Assembly (NCBI RefSeq): GCF_900143535.1
Contig: NZ_FRFA01000014.1
Coordinates: 1 to 64,000 of the forward strand
DNA: 64,000 bases
Direction: 5' to 3'
From: Tateyamaria sp. Alg231-49
Lineage (GTDB): Bacteria; Pseudomonadota; Alphaproteobacteria; Rhodobacterales; Rhodobacteraceae
Of the stretch, positions 36,931-44,820 are shown piece by piece. Below the pieces are notes generated by a model. That model was not told the origin of the DNA, ran no database searches, and saw nothing but the letters and a program-made list of their open reading frames with translations. Numbering within the stretch: the stretch's first letter is position 1; each line of letters opens with the position of its first letter. A program made the position numbers and the translations under genes.

Positions 36931-37701
36931 ATGGGAAGTCTTCCACCTGTTCTAGATCAAGTAGACCGCATTCTTAAATGCGCTTCCGTTAACGACGTCT
37001 GGGCCCTCCATACGGAACGGATGAGCATGTACGGATTTGATCGTCTACTTTATTTAACGACTAGTTTTCGGGCACATGGCCGCTGGGGAGACAACGCGGA
37101 CATACTAGTTTTGAGTAACTACAATAAGGACATTATCGACCACTATGTTGGCAAAGGGCTTCACAAGCGGGCTAACATGGTGCCTCGGAAAAAATCCAAG
37201 CCCGGTGCGTATAGTTGGCGCGAATTTCTGGAGCGGCAAGAAAACGGTGAAATCACAGAGGCCGAGAAAAAACTCGGTGAGCTCCGTACCAAGTGGGAAA
37301 TGAACGCCGGTTATACCATTTGGTTCGACGAAATCAGCGAACGAAACAAGAGCGTCATTGGTCTTGGCGCAAACCGAAAATTATCTCAGGATAATGTGGA
37401 TTCTCTCTGGGCGAAGAAGGGAAATGAAATTCTATTGCTAAACAACATAGCTCATTTGAAGATCTCACAACTCCCTCATACGGGTGGTCGCGATCCGCTG
37501 ACGAAGCGCCAGCGAGAGGTGCTGCAATGGGTGGCTGATGGTAAGACAGTAAATGACATCGCTCAGATCATGCTTCTTAGCCCTGTGACCGTGGAAAAAC
37601 ACTTGCGGTTGGCGCGCGAAGCGTTTGGAGCCGCGACGACAGGGCAAGCCGTACGGAAAGCTTCAATTCTGAATCAGCTTTTTCTCATCAAAGCGGTGTA
37701 A
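36931..37701 (+). CDS. Solo LuxR-type regulator with autoinducer-binding-like domain
   Basis: A 256-residue protein with the size and layout of quorum-sensing LuxR proteins: N-terminal ligand-like domain (residues about 20-165) and C-terminal HTH (LTKRQREVLQWVADGKTVND, then IAQIMLLSPVTVEKHLRLAR). Aligned by eye to TraR, the NY...Y core is kept (NYNKDIIDHYVGK), but the Trp57 position is Ile and the Asp70 position is Ala (KRANMV for LDPVV); a Trp like Trp85 is present (YSW). It may bind a different ligand or none. No luxI synthase gene is in the window. Confidence 0.88.
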   Translation: MGSLPPVLDQVDRILKCASVNDVWALHTERMSMYGFDRLLYLTTSFRAHGRWGDNADILVLSNYNKDIIDHYVGKGLHKRANMVPRKKSKPGAYSWREFLERQENGEITEAEKKLGELRTKWEMNAGYTIWFDEISERNKSVIGLGANRKLSQDNVDSLWAKKGNEILLLNNIAHLKISQLPHTGGRDPLTKRQREVLQWVADGKTVNDIAQIMLLSPVTVEKHLRLAREAFGAATTGQAVRKASILNQLFLIKAV

Positions 37702-38842
37702 AGGATATCTGGCCGTCGACGTAACAAGTGGAGCAGCTGAGATGTTTGAGTATTTGCGCTCAACAAAAACCTCCTAGGCCTTTGTTAACCAATGCCTCAC
37801 TCACTGGGAGGCACTAATAACTGTCAGTAGCCACCCGGGTCGGAATATCATTGTACTGCTGCGTGTTAGTAGGATACGAGCAACCTCAGCGCGGCTTGGG
37901 AGAACCGCGTTAGTGCCGCTAATACCGTATTCAAAATAGGTTACCTGAGGCTACCACCGCTCACGAAGTGCTTCAGTCGATAGCCCGGCATTAGCGGCAC
38001 GCCTTGGCCTAGCCGGTTCTTTCCACAGCTAACCCAAAATCTTCCAGCCATAGAAACCTTGGGCCAACGGTGATCCATTTTGGAAAGGTCGGATGAAAAA
38101 ACTATTGAGGTCCGACCTGGAAACGGAAAAATACATAACCAGGTCGGTTTCCGGTAAACCGGCGGACAAGAGAGCCCCGAAATTCCAAGGATCTTGACCG
38201 ATGTTTCAGAGGCACAAAAAGCCACCACTCACGAAACGTGAGTAAGTGTAGGCGCTTACATGATGGCAAGAAAGTATGGGTTTCCATACTTTTCGTATTG
38301 TTTTTATGAATGGAGCGGGCTTTGTGGCACAAACCACCTGAGGGGATTCATATTTAGAATGTAGTGTGGTAGCTTGTTGTTATGAGCAGTTGGACACCGA
38401 CAGCCTTTCAAACCACCAATTGGTAGGACTAAGGCAAGGCCCTGAGGTTAGTTCAATATGTGCGTGTTCAGGTAATCCAAGGGTGGCAACACAAAAGCTA
38501 ACGTCGATTTACTCTCCCGCATCCGGTGTGTCCGCACTGGGCTCGAATGTGACTTGCGGCAGCGCAGAAAAAACTCGCGTTTCTAGGTTTTCTCAATGTT
38601 GGCTTCCAAAGTTCCGGCACAGCCGGTTCGCACTTGCAGCGAAAGTCCGCTGTCCGCCCAATGCGTCGAATGCAGCGCTTGAACCATAGGTCAGCAATGG
38701 GCTCAGAGCAGCCATTCGCTGCAGAGCGGCTCAAGGTCCGCTTTGTCGTCAATCGCCAGCTTTTGGTATTATCGGTCCCGAGCCACAACTAAGTCTGCGC
38801 TCCATCCAAAGAAAAGCAAAACAAATTTGGCAACAAACAACG
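37702..38842. other. 1.1 kb gene-free segment with many inverted repeats
   Basis: No credible coding frame is seen on either strand; short frames here have poor codon and residue composition. Perfect inverted repeats are dense. TGCCTC/GAGGCA lies at 37793-37813. GGCACTAA (37810-37817) pairs with TTAGTGCC (37910-37917), CGCGG (37890) with CCGCG (37905), and GTGCCGCTAAT (37913-37923) with ATTAGCGGCAC (37990-38000). CCGACCTGG (38112) pairs with CCAGGTCGG (38139), CCGGT with ACCGG at 38151-38162, and ACTCACG with CGTGAGT at 38227-38243. A terminator-like hairpin lies at 38271-38292. A structured RNA or long 3' UTR downstream of the solo LuxR is possible. From 38300 to 38842 I see only degenerate repeat-like sequence. 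Confidence 0.5.
38271..38305 (+). terminator. Terminator-like hairpin in the element's gene-free segment
   Basis: AAAGTATGG and CCATACTTT form a perfect 9-bp stem with a GTTT loop, followed by a T and then, after CGTATTG, five more T's. It could end a transcript that starts at or before the solo LuxR gene. Confidence 0.55.
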
Positions 38843-39076
38843 TTAATTGTCCGGTAGAACAACCTGCGCCTGTCCGCACCGATTGATACGTTCCCTAAAC
38901 TCCACTTCAGTTTCGCTGTCTATCCGTTCGAATGACTGTCCAGAATTCATGCCGTATGCGGAGACCGCTTCTTTGGTTTGCGCACAGATGCCAACAAGGA
39001 AAACCTCTGTAGGGCGTTCACTTGCTGGCATGGGCGCCTTTGCAGCAAGCCTATCTAGCCGCCTTCTAAGGGTCAT
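38843..39076 (-). CDS. Small protein at the end of the element's operon, unknown function
   Basis: A 77-residue protein (MTLRRRLDRLAAKAPMPASE...), basic at the N-terminus and acidic/polar after residue 50 (RIDSETEVEFRERINRC). No known domain. The ATG at 39076 overlaps the DUF5681 stop codon as ATGA, which decides the start; longer readings of the frame would overlap the DUF5681 gene. It is the last gene of the minus-strand module, and its position next to DUF5681 recalls phage packaging-adjacent small genes. Confidence 0.7.
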   Translation of the reverse strand: MTLRRRLDRLAAKAPMPASERPTEVFLVGICAQTKEAVSAYGMNSGQSFERIDSETEVEFRERINRCGQAQVVLPDN

Positions 39077-39501
39077 TTGCCAACCTCCACTTCGAGCGCC
39101 GCCATCCGCTCTTCCAGTTCGGTTGTTTCCAGCGTCCGCCGGTAGGTTTCGATCAAGGCCATAACATGCGCGCCTTCGGTTGGTGTTAGTTCGCCCAGCG
39201 CCACAGCATCCAGCACGGCACCAGCCGCCTTTGCAGCATCCGCAGCCGATTGCATCGGGGGCAGTTTGAAAGTCACCGGGGCGTCTTTCTTCGCGGGTGC
39301 AATGCGTTCGAGGCACAGCCGCAGCGCCGTTGTATCGCCTTCCAGAGCGATTTCCACAGCTTTGCGTGTAAGGGCGTCGGCTTCGCCTTCCAGAAGCGCA
39401 AGAGCCGCTTGTGTGGCCTTGTGGCGCGTACCCTTGGGCTTGCCTGGGTTGCCGAATCCAAACGTGCCATCCGCATTTCGTCCGCTTTTTCGGTCCGTCA
39501 T
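39073..39501 (-). CDS. DUF5681 domain protein
   Basis: A 142-residue protein. The N-terminal RNADGTFGFGNPGKPKGTRH is the DUF5681 signature seen in many prophage and island proteins, often next to small terminase genes. The middle is Ala-rich helix (ATQAALALLEGEADALTRKA), and the C-terminus reads TETTELEERMAALEVEVGK-like coiled coil (actual LETTELEERMAALEVEVGK). Its ATG overlaps the stop of the upstream 114-residue gene (ATGA), fixing the start at 39501. The function of the family is not established; nucleic-acid binding is a reasonable guess from its basic N-terminus. Confidence 0.78.
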   Translation of the reverse strand: MTDRKSGRNADGTFGFGNPGKPKGTRHKATQAALALLEGEADALTRKAVEIALEGDTTALRLCLERIAPAKKDAPVTFKLPPMQSAADAAKAAGAVLDAVALGELTPTEGAHVMALIETYRRTLETTELEERMAALEVEVGK

Positions 39502-39842
39502 GACTTTGCCCCTTCCGGCTGTTCCCATTGCCTTGTTATGCCGTTCCAGTGTCGCCCATCAGGTCCGTGCTTTTCCCATCCGGTCAGGTTTCGCCAATCG
39601 GCCAGCGACACCACACGCCCCGTCCAAGTCAAAGCCCGCCCCCCCACGAATACGCCATCTGGCTCTGTACTGGGCGCGCTGGGCGTTGCTACAATCGCGA
39701 CTTTCGCGACAAATGAATGATTTTCAGCCATGGGGGCTTGCGACACTCGCGACACCGGCGGGGTTTGTGTCGCGGTTGTCGCAGAAGTCGCAGGGGGGTG
39801 CCCCGTGATTTCTGCCAGTTTGGCGCGTGCATCAAACCACAT
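39498..39842 (-). CDS. Element protein of unknown function
   Basis: A 114-residue protein starting MWFDARAKLAEITGHPPATS. A Thr/Ala/Pro-rich linker follows (ATSATTATQTPPVSRVSQAP), and then a compact C-terminal part with WTGRVVSLADWRNLTGWEKH. ATG 39842 is chosen because it overlaps the end of the DUF3987 gene by 11 nt; the frame is open to 39887. No domain is recognised. The conserved-looking aromatic C-terminal region suggests a small folded domain tethered by a flexible linker. Confidence 0.65.
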   Translation of the reverse strand: MWFDARAKLAEITGHPPATSATTATQTPPVSRVSQAPMAENHSFVAKVAIVATPSAPSTEPDGVFVGGRALTWTGRVVSLADWRNLTGWEKHGPDGRHWNGITRQWEQPEGAKS

Positions 39843-41328
39843 CGCCACCACCCCGCACGATTGCCCATGCTTCCGCCCGAGCGGCACCCCGCACTATGGT
39901 TCCCAGGTCTATCGGCACCAGCCAACCATGCTTTTCGAGGATGCCCAGCGCCGCCCGAGCCTTTGGGCTTTCCCGCAGCGCGTTCGGTCCGAGCCGCACC
40001 ACATCCCGCACCATCACTTTCGGATCCCGCCAGTTTTCCAGAAGCCACCGCCGCAGCTTTTCGGCCTTGTCGATTTCAGATGAAACAAGCGCAGCGCTTG
40101 CCAGCCGTGAAGCTTCGGACAGGTAGAATTGCGCAAGGTTAATTGCGTCGGCCATGTCGCGGGCTTCCACCTTCGGGGCTTCCAAGTCGCGCCAAAGGGT
40201 CAGCACCCCGGCAATTCGTGCCGCTTGTTCCGCCGCCTTTGAAGCCGTGCCGGTGATGTGGGCCAAGTCGCCACCGGGGGCTTGTTCCTTTTCGATAGCG
40301 TCAGAAAAGGCCACCAGCAGCGCGTGGGCTTCGGGGGCAAGGGGTAAAATGCGGGGTTCAAGCTCGCGGGTTTCCGGCTCCATCGGAAGGGGGCTTTCCA
40401 GAATGTCGCGCAGCCGCCCCGCAAAGCTTGCAAGCGCCATATCATCCCGCCGGGCGTTCGCTTGCATACGGGTGCCGATAGCGCTGGGCGGTTCGCATAT
40501 CAGAAAGCGGGGCAGAAAGCCCGTATCCGCCGCCAGCGGGTCAGCCATGAAGCCGTGCGCCACAGTCGGTTGCACCATAAGATGCACCGCCAGCCGCCGC
40601 CCGTATAGCGTGATATGCCCATCGCCACCGCGCGTCCGCCGTATGGGGTTGCCTTGCCAAAGGTCATTGAAAGCGGCCAGCGTCTTTTGCCTGTTTTCGC
40701 TATTCATCGCGTGCCCGCCCAAGAATTGCCCGCCTTCATCCGAGAAAACCCCAAGGCTGGGTTGCCCATGCGCCAATAGCTTTGTCAGCCCTTCAAATGT
40801 CGGTTCGCTTACCGTCCGGTCTGGCACCACGGGGGCAATCGGGGGTTGCCCGAGCGATTCAAGGTCGGCTTGTGCCGCCGTGCTCTTTTCACCTTTTGCC
40901 TTTTTCGCCTCGGAAAAAATCTTGTCCCGTGCATCTTCCCAAAGCTTATAGGCGTTTTCCCATGCCCGCACATCTTCGCGGTATGTCTTGGATTGCTCCC
41001 GTTCATAGGCGCGCAACGCGTCCATCAAAGGGGCGTCACAAGCGCTTTTGCGTTCACCGCTTCGGGCTATGGTTAGGGCGTAAAGCGAAGTCGCGCGCGG
41101 CCCGCCCAGCGTTTCCACATCGGCAAAGCCTTGCACCACCAAAGATGCCACCGCCATCGCAGATTGTGCCGGGATTGCCACGGGGGCTTGTGTCACGCCT
41201 TGCACCGCTTCCACCGCCGCGCGCAGCGGCCCCAGAGCGTGAACGGGATAGTCCGCGCCAGGGGGCGTTTCCCGCACCAGCGGTTGTGGCCCTTCGGGCT
41301 TGAATTGGATAGGTTGGGGCGCGTTCAT
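39832..41328 (-). CDS. DUF3987 (YfjI-family) protein, probable replication ATPase/helicase-like
   Basis: A 498-residue protein of the DUF3987 family found in prophages and islands beside primases. The segment ALTIARSGERKSACDAPLMD near residue 90 is a Walker A-like loop with the final Lys-Ser, and VFSDEGGQFLGGHAM near residue 210 looks like a Walker B/sensor region. A charged helical region (residues 110-165) and a C-terminal winged-helix-like part follow. It overlaps the Toprim gene by 4 nt. A role as the helicase-like partner of the Toprim primase in element replication is inferred. Confidence 0.82.
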   Translation of the reverse strand: MNAPQPIQFKPEGPQPLVRETPPGADYPVHALGPLRAAVEAVQGVTQAPVAIPAQSAMAVASLVVQGFADVETLGGPRATSLYALTIARSGERKSACDAPLMDALRAYEREQSKTYREDVRAWENAYKLWEDARDKIFSEAKKAKGEKSTAAQADLESLGQPPIAPVVPDRTVSEPTFEGLTKLLAHGQPSLGVFSDEGGQFLGGHAMNSENRQKTLAAFNDLWQGNPIRRTRGGDGHITLYGRRLAVHLMVQPTVAHGFMADPLAADTGFLPRFLICEPPSAIGTRMQANARRDDMALASFAGRLRDILESPLPMEPETRELEPRILPLAPEAHALLVAFSDAIEKEQAPGGDLAHITGTASKAAEQAARIAGVLTLWRDLEAPKVEARDMADAINLAQFYLSEASRLASAALVSSEIDKAEKLRRWLLENWRDPKVMVRDVVRLGPNALRESPKARAALGILEKHGWLVPIDLGTIVRGAARAEAWAIVRGGGDVV

Positions 41329-42209
41329 GCGGGTTCCCCTTTCATGGTCAGAATGTCGTTCCAGTCGCGGCCATCGGGAGCAGGTAAAAGCGACACTTGC
41401 CAGCCCAGCGCGTGCGCCCGGTCGGCCAGTTCGTGCCCTGCTTCACGCCCAGCCGTGTCCCCGTCGCTTGCAATGGTCAGCCGTCTCGGTTGCGGGGGAA
41501 GGCGCAGCCCGCGAAGGCCCGAGGTGGATAGAGCGGCCCAAACCGTCGCAGGCGCGCGCAGAAGGCCAGAGGCAAGGCTGAGTCCGGTTTCTATGCCTTC
41601 GGCCACCACCAGCGGCCCCGGCCCTTCACAAAGCCGCACAGCGCCGCCAGCGGTTGCACCCAGCATCACCTTTGCGGGTTCTACGTCCGCCTTGCCAGCG
41701 CCATCAGGGCGCAGGTAGGTGCGATGCACAGCCGGAAGCCCCGAGCCTTGCACCGCCGCCACCAGCGCCGGACACCGTTTCGCGGTTGCCCCGTGCCAGC
41801 AAGCGCCGTGAAAGCGCAGCGTGCGGGGCAGTTCGCAGCTAATGCCCCGCACGCGCAAATAGGCTTCCGCCGCCGTGCCCCCTATCGGCTGAGCTTCCAG
41901 CCAAAGTCGCTTTGCTTGTTCTGCCCGCTTCATGGCTTCAGCCTTTGATTTGCGTTCGCGCTGGGCAAGCGTTGCCGCGTCCGGGGGCGCATAATCCCCC
42001 GAGCGAAGCCCAGCCGCCGCCAAGATGTCTAGAAAGGCGCAAGCGGATTTCTTGCAGTTCAAAACCAGCCGCCCGTTATTGCCATCGGCCAGCGTTAGGG
42101 CGTTCTGGCCTTTGCGTCGGCTTGGCTGGCATACGGGGCAAGGTGCCGCCCCGTAGCGGCCATGCCAGCGCCCGCCCAGCGCCGTTGTCAGGTCGCGTGC
42201 ATCGGTCAT
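41325..42209 (-). CDS. Toprim-domain primase-like protein
   Basis: A 294-residue protein. An N-terminal zinc-ribbon-like region (APCPVCQPSRRKGQNAL, then LNCKKSACAFLDIL) is followed by a central domain typical of phage/plasmid primases and a C-terminal Toprim fold: GPLVVAEGIETGLSLASGL holds the catalytic Glu, and RLTIASDGDTAGREAGHEL the DxD-type motif. It probably makes primers for the element together with the DUF3987 protein encoded just downstream. Both flanking overlaps are 4 nt. Confidence 0.88.
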   Translation of the reverse strand: MTDARDLTTALGGRWHGRYGAAPCPVCQPSRRKGQNALTLADGNNGRLVLNCKKSACAFLDILAAAGLRSGDYAPPDAATLAQRERKSKAEAMKRAEQAKRLWLEAQPIGGTAAEAYLRVRGISCELPRTLRFHGACWHGATAKRCPALVAAVQGSGLPAVHRTYLRPDGAGKADVEPAKVMLGATAGGAVRLCEGPGPLVVAEGIETGLSLASGLLRAPATVWAALSTSGLRGLRLPPQPRRLTIASDGDTAGREAGHELADRAHALGWQVSLLPAPDGRDWNDILTMKGEPA

Positions 42210-42601
42210 GCCGCACCGCCTTTCTGCACCGTCGCGCGCAGGATGTAGCGACCATGTGTGCCCGCGAAAGCGCCGCCATGCGGTTCGTGCCGCGTTTCAA
42301 TCGGCGCGCCCAGCCCGCGAAGCCGGTGAACGTATGCCGACCACCGGGGCGCAGGCTGTTCGATTGGCGTGCAGCCCTTCGGCCCAGCTTCGCAAAGCCG
42401 GTCGCGCGTCCAAGCATCGCGGCCCTTGGCGTAAATCTTGAAGGGTTCGCCGCCTTCGGGTTGGATTTGATAAAGCCCAGCACGCTTTGCGTGGCTCCGG
42501 CCTTGTGTTATGTTCTGAGTGCCCGCCGCAGTCGAATAGCGGTTCCCAAGCCCCGGTTGCGCCGCCCGCGCGCCGGGGTTTTCATTTTGCCCGCCGCTCA
42601 T
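42206..42601 (-). CDS. Winged-helix domain protein of the element
   Basis: A 131-residue protein (MSGGQNENPGARAAQPGLGN...). The C-terminal half, FKIYAKGRDAWTRDRLCEAG followed by APRWSAYVHRLRGLGAPIET and GTHGRYILRA, has the pattern of a winged-helix domain found in alphaproteobacterial islands. ATG 42601 begins one base after the stop of the AlpA-like gene, which decides the start. DNA binding and control of the module are inferred. Confidence 0.75.
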   Translation of the reverse strand: MSGGQNENPGARAAQPGLGNRYSTAAGTQNITQGRSHAKRAGLYQIQPEGGEPFKIYAKGRDAWTRDRLCEAGPKGCTPIEQPAPRWSAYVHRLRGLGAPIETRHEPHGGAFAGTHGRYILRATVQKGGAA

Positions 42602-42602
42602 A

Positions 42603-42782
42603 TCAAGCGGCCTCTTCGCGTAGGCTTTGAAGGTGGACTTCAAGTTCGGCTTCTGGCCAATAGAGCCGCCCGCCAAGTTTGATTGGCTGAGGAAGCCGGC
42701 CCGCCGCCAAATCCAGATAGATTGCGCTTCGGCTTCGGTTGCCCAGCTTTGCGCGGAGTTCGGTCAGTGTGAGATACTGCAT
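42603..42782 (-). CDS. AlpA-like helix-turn-helix protein
   Basis: A 59-residue protein (MQYLTLTELRAKLGNRSRSA...). It has the MerR/AlpA-type layout: first helices TLTELRAKLG, recognition helix RSAIYLDLAAG and wing LPQPIKLGGRLYWPEAELE. In satellites and islands AlpA-type proteins activate excision or control int. ATG 42782 suits the family's usual start; an ATG at 42830 would add 16 residues. It lies downstream of int and the DUF6499-like gene in the same operon. Confidence 0.85.
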   Translation of the reverse strand: MQYLTLTELRAKLGNRSRSAIYLDLAAGRLPQPIKLGGRLYWPEAELEVHLQSLREEAA

Positions 42783-42855
42783 TTTGCACCAGTTGCTAGT
42801 TTCAGATGGTGCGAAGATGCCCGTCCTCATTCATTTGCGGGATTGCGAAAGAAAA

Positions 42856-43551
42856 TCAGAAATTAAATCGCAATGCGTCTGCCGCGTTCCATGCATCGCG
42901 CCCGGCCTGTTCGGTCTGCTCCTTGTGTCGATGAAGCTGAGCTATCTCGGACCAAGACGCGCCCGACTCTTTGGCGTCCAGCGTACGTAGGTATCCCAGC
43001 CATTTTACGGGGTGCTTTCGTTTTTGAAGCGTTTTTCCATGTATTTTCGTTTGCGCTTCCTGAAGAAACTGTTTGGCAAATTTCAGTTGCGGTTCCAGTG
43101 GTTTGTTTAAGTCGAAGTCAACGCGCTCAAACCCTACTGGCGGTTTCTCCGAAAAAAATTGTCTGACTGCTTCCGGCCAGTCGTTGAAAGCAATCGCACG
43201 AAGCGGCTGATTTCCTATCCGTGGGTTTGGCAAGTTTGTAAGCCCGATGGTTTTTGCAAGTGGATGACGCGCAACGAAGCCCGGTTCGTCAGGCTTATTC
43301 GGTTCTTTCCCTCTGACCATTTCGGGCGCATCTTGAAAGAATGTGACTTGGCTTCTGTACGTTGAAACGGCGGTTTCATCGAAAGCTTTACGAACATCAT
43401 CCCGCCGTCGAACAAACTCCCAACGCCAGCGATTGACGCTCCAATCTTGAGTAGTTCCATAGCTCGCAACGGCTCTCCAGTTCGGAACGCCCCATGTCGC
43501 AGAAGTCGCGGTTGTCGCAGGGGTGTCCCCATCATTTCGGCTTTCCCCCAT
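42856..43551 (-). CDS. DUF6499-like regulator of the element
   Basis: A 231-residue protein. The N-terminal WGVPNWRAVASYGTTQDWSV and NRWRWEFVRRRDDVRKAF match the motif at the start of DUF6499 (transcriptional-regulator-like) proteins. The C-terminal half is basic and helical (KFAKQFLQEAQTKIHGKTLQ, KRKHPVKWLGYLRTLDAKES) and may bind DNA. ATG 43551 overlaps the integrase TGA (TGATG), so translation is coupled to int. The GC content is lower than in the genes further downstream. Confidence 0.68.
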   Translation of the reverse strand: MGESRNDGDTPATTATSATWGVPNWRAVASYGTTQDWSVNRWRWEFVRRRDDVRKAFDETAVSTYRSQVTFFQDAPEMVRGKEPNKPDEPGFVARHPLAKTIGLTNLPNPRIGNQPLRAIAFNDWPEAVRQFFSEKPPVGFERVDFDLNKPLEPQLKFAKQFLQEAQTKIHGKTLQKRKHPVKWLGYLRTLDAKESGASWSEIAQLHRHKEQTEQAGRDAWNAADALRFNF

Positions 43552-44744
43552 CACACCGCCCCCGCCAGCTTCACCACCTGCCCAGCGCCCCCGGTTACAT
43601 GGTCGCCCCAGCGTTCGGCCAACTTGGCGCGTTGTTCTAAGAAGTCAGTGCGCCGATAGGCCCGCACCACGCCACTATCTACTGTATGCCCCAACATCGT
43701 CTCAGCGACTTCGTGAGGGGCGTCTGTGGCCTCTGCCAGCCATGTCCGCAACGAAGTGCGAAAGCCATGCGGGCGCGCTTCTAAGCCTCTCCGTTCCATA
43801 TGCCGTGAAAGCGTCATGTCGCTGATTACGCCCTGCCGATTGTTCGGAAACAGAAAGCCGTTGCGCGCGTGTGGTTTCGCGAGTTCAATCACGCTCTGGG
43901 CTTCGGTTGAAAGCGGCACGCGAAAATCCTCGGTTGTGCCCTTGCGGCCCTTCATATCGTCGCCAGGGATGGTCCACACATCACCGTCAATCTGTTCAAG
44001 CCGGATATAGCGCAGAGGCTTTGAGCGCACCCCGGTCAGGATAAGCAAGCGTAGGGCGAGATGCGTCGGGGATGGTTCAACTAGGCTGGCATAGAAGTCT
44101 GGCACATCGGCCCAAGCCATTGCGGGAATGTTCTTTGGAACATGGCGCGACTTTCCCAATAGCGCCTTGGCTTTGTCGGTGGCTTGCAGGTCCACATCCA
44201 AGCCCAGCGCCGCTGCATGTTTCATCACGATAGAAAGCCGGTTCATGGCTTTGCGCGCGGTGTCGGCCTTTGCGTGCCAAATAGGGGCCAGCGTGTCGCG
44301 AAAGTCGCGTTGGTCAAGATCCGTTACTGGCACGCGGCCAAGCTTTGGCAAAACATGAATATTCAGGGGCGAAAGCCACCGACCCGCCGCGCCATCATCT
44401 TTTAATTCAGCTTTGCGCGCTTCAAACGCGTCCGCCGTAATAACAGCCAGTGAAATATCTTCACGCCGCGCGGCCCGTGCTTCAGCTTCACGTTCCTTGA
44501 TCGGGTCGCGACCACCTGCGGCCACGTCGCGCCAGCGGTGGGCGACTTTGCGTGCTTCGGCCAATCCGAGCGATGGGAAGCCGCCAAGGCCCATTTCCCG
44601 CCGCCTTCCGTGAATGGTAACACGCAAAACCCATTGCGCGCCGCCATCGTGGCGCTTCACCAGCCAAAGCCCAGCGCCATCGCAGTGCTTGCCAACAGGC
44701 GCGGTTTTCAAGAATGATGCCGAAAGTCTGTTTTGCGCTCGCAT
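43551..44744 (-). CDS. int: Tyrosine-type site-specific integrase
   Basis: A 397-residue recombinase of the P4/DUF4102 class. An N-terminal arm-binding domain (AGLWLVKRHDGGAQWVLRVT, then GGFPSLGLAEARKVAH) precedes the core-binding region and the catalytic domain. Catalytic residues: Arg240 (LTGVRSKPLR), Lys near 265, His326-Arg329 (HGFR), His353 (MLGHTVD) and Tyr363 (VRAYRR). The start is adjacent to arm-like repeats at 44744-44771, which suggests autoregulation. It is the first gene of the minus-strand module and sits next to attR, as expected for integration at tRNA-Leu. Confidence 0.95.
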   Translation of the reverse strand: MRAQNRLSASFLKTAPVGKHCDGAGLWLVKRHDGGAQWVLRVTIHGRRREMGLGGFPSLGLAEARKVAHRWRDVAAGGRDPIKEREAEARAARREDISLAVITADAFEARKAELKDDGAAGRWLSPLNIHVLPKLGRVPVTDLDQRDFRDTLAPIWHAKADTARKAMNRLSIVMKHAAALGLDVDLQATDKAKALLGKSRHVPKNIPAMAWADVPDFYASLVEPSPTHLALRLLILTGVRSKPLRYIRLEQIDGDVWTIPGDDMKGRKGTTEDFRVPLSTEAQSVIELAKPHARNGFLFPNNRQGVISDMTLSRHMERRGLEARPHGFRTSLRTWLAEATDAPHEVAETMLGHTVDSGVVRAYRRTDFLEQRAKLAERWGDHVTGGAGQVVKLAGAV

Positions 44745-44772
44745 TTTTTATCCCCCTAAATATCCCCCTTAA
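44744..44772 (+). repeat. Candidate integrase arm-binding site, right (proximal)
   Basis: TTTTTATCCCCCTAAATATC followed by CCCCTTA, touching the int start codon. It is nearly identical to 34463-34491, and TATCCCCCT occurs twice in tandem within it. Confidence 0.6.
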
Positions 44773-44820
44773 GGTAGTGGATGCCCTCGGACAGAACAAG
44801 ACAGCGCAGGACAGATAGGT

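Noticed and set aside
37916-37930. GCTAATACCGTAT, which resembles a 16S rRNA helix sequence
   Set aside because: Only about 12 bases match and neighbouring sequence does not resemble rRNA; treated as chance.
37941-38228. A 95-codon minus-strand frame inside the element's gene-free segment
   Set aside because: Residue composition is unlike a folded protein, there is no ribosome-binding site, and the region is explained better by its inverted repeats.
38366-38689. A 107-codon plus-strand frame
   Set aside because: Lies in degenerate repeat-like sequence, has a non-ATG start without a ribosome-binding site, and shows no domain.
39266-39808. Overlapping plus-strand frames of 156-180 codons
   Set aside because: Antisense to the DUF5681 and 114-residue genes, which are tied into an operon by ATGA overlaps.
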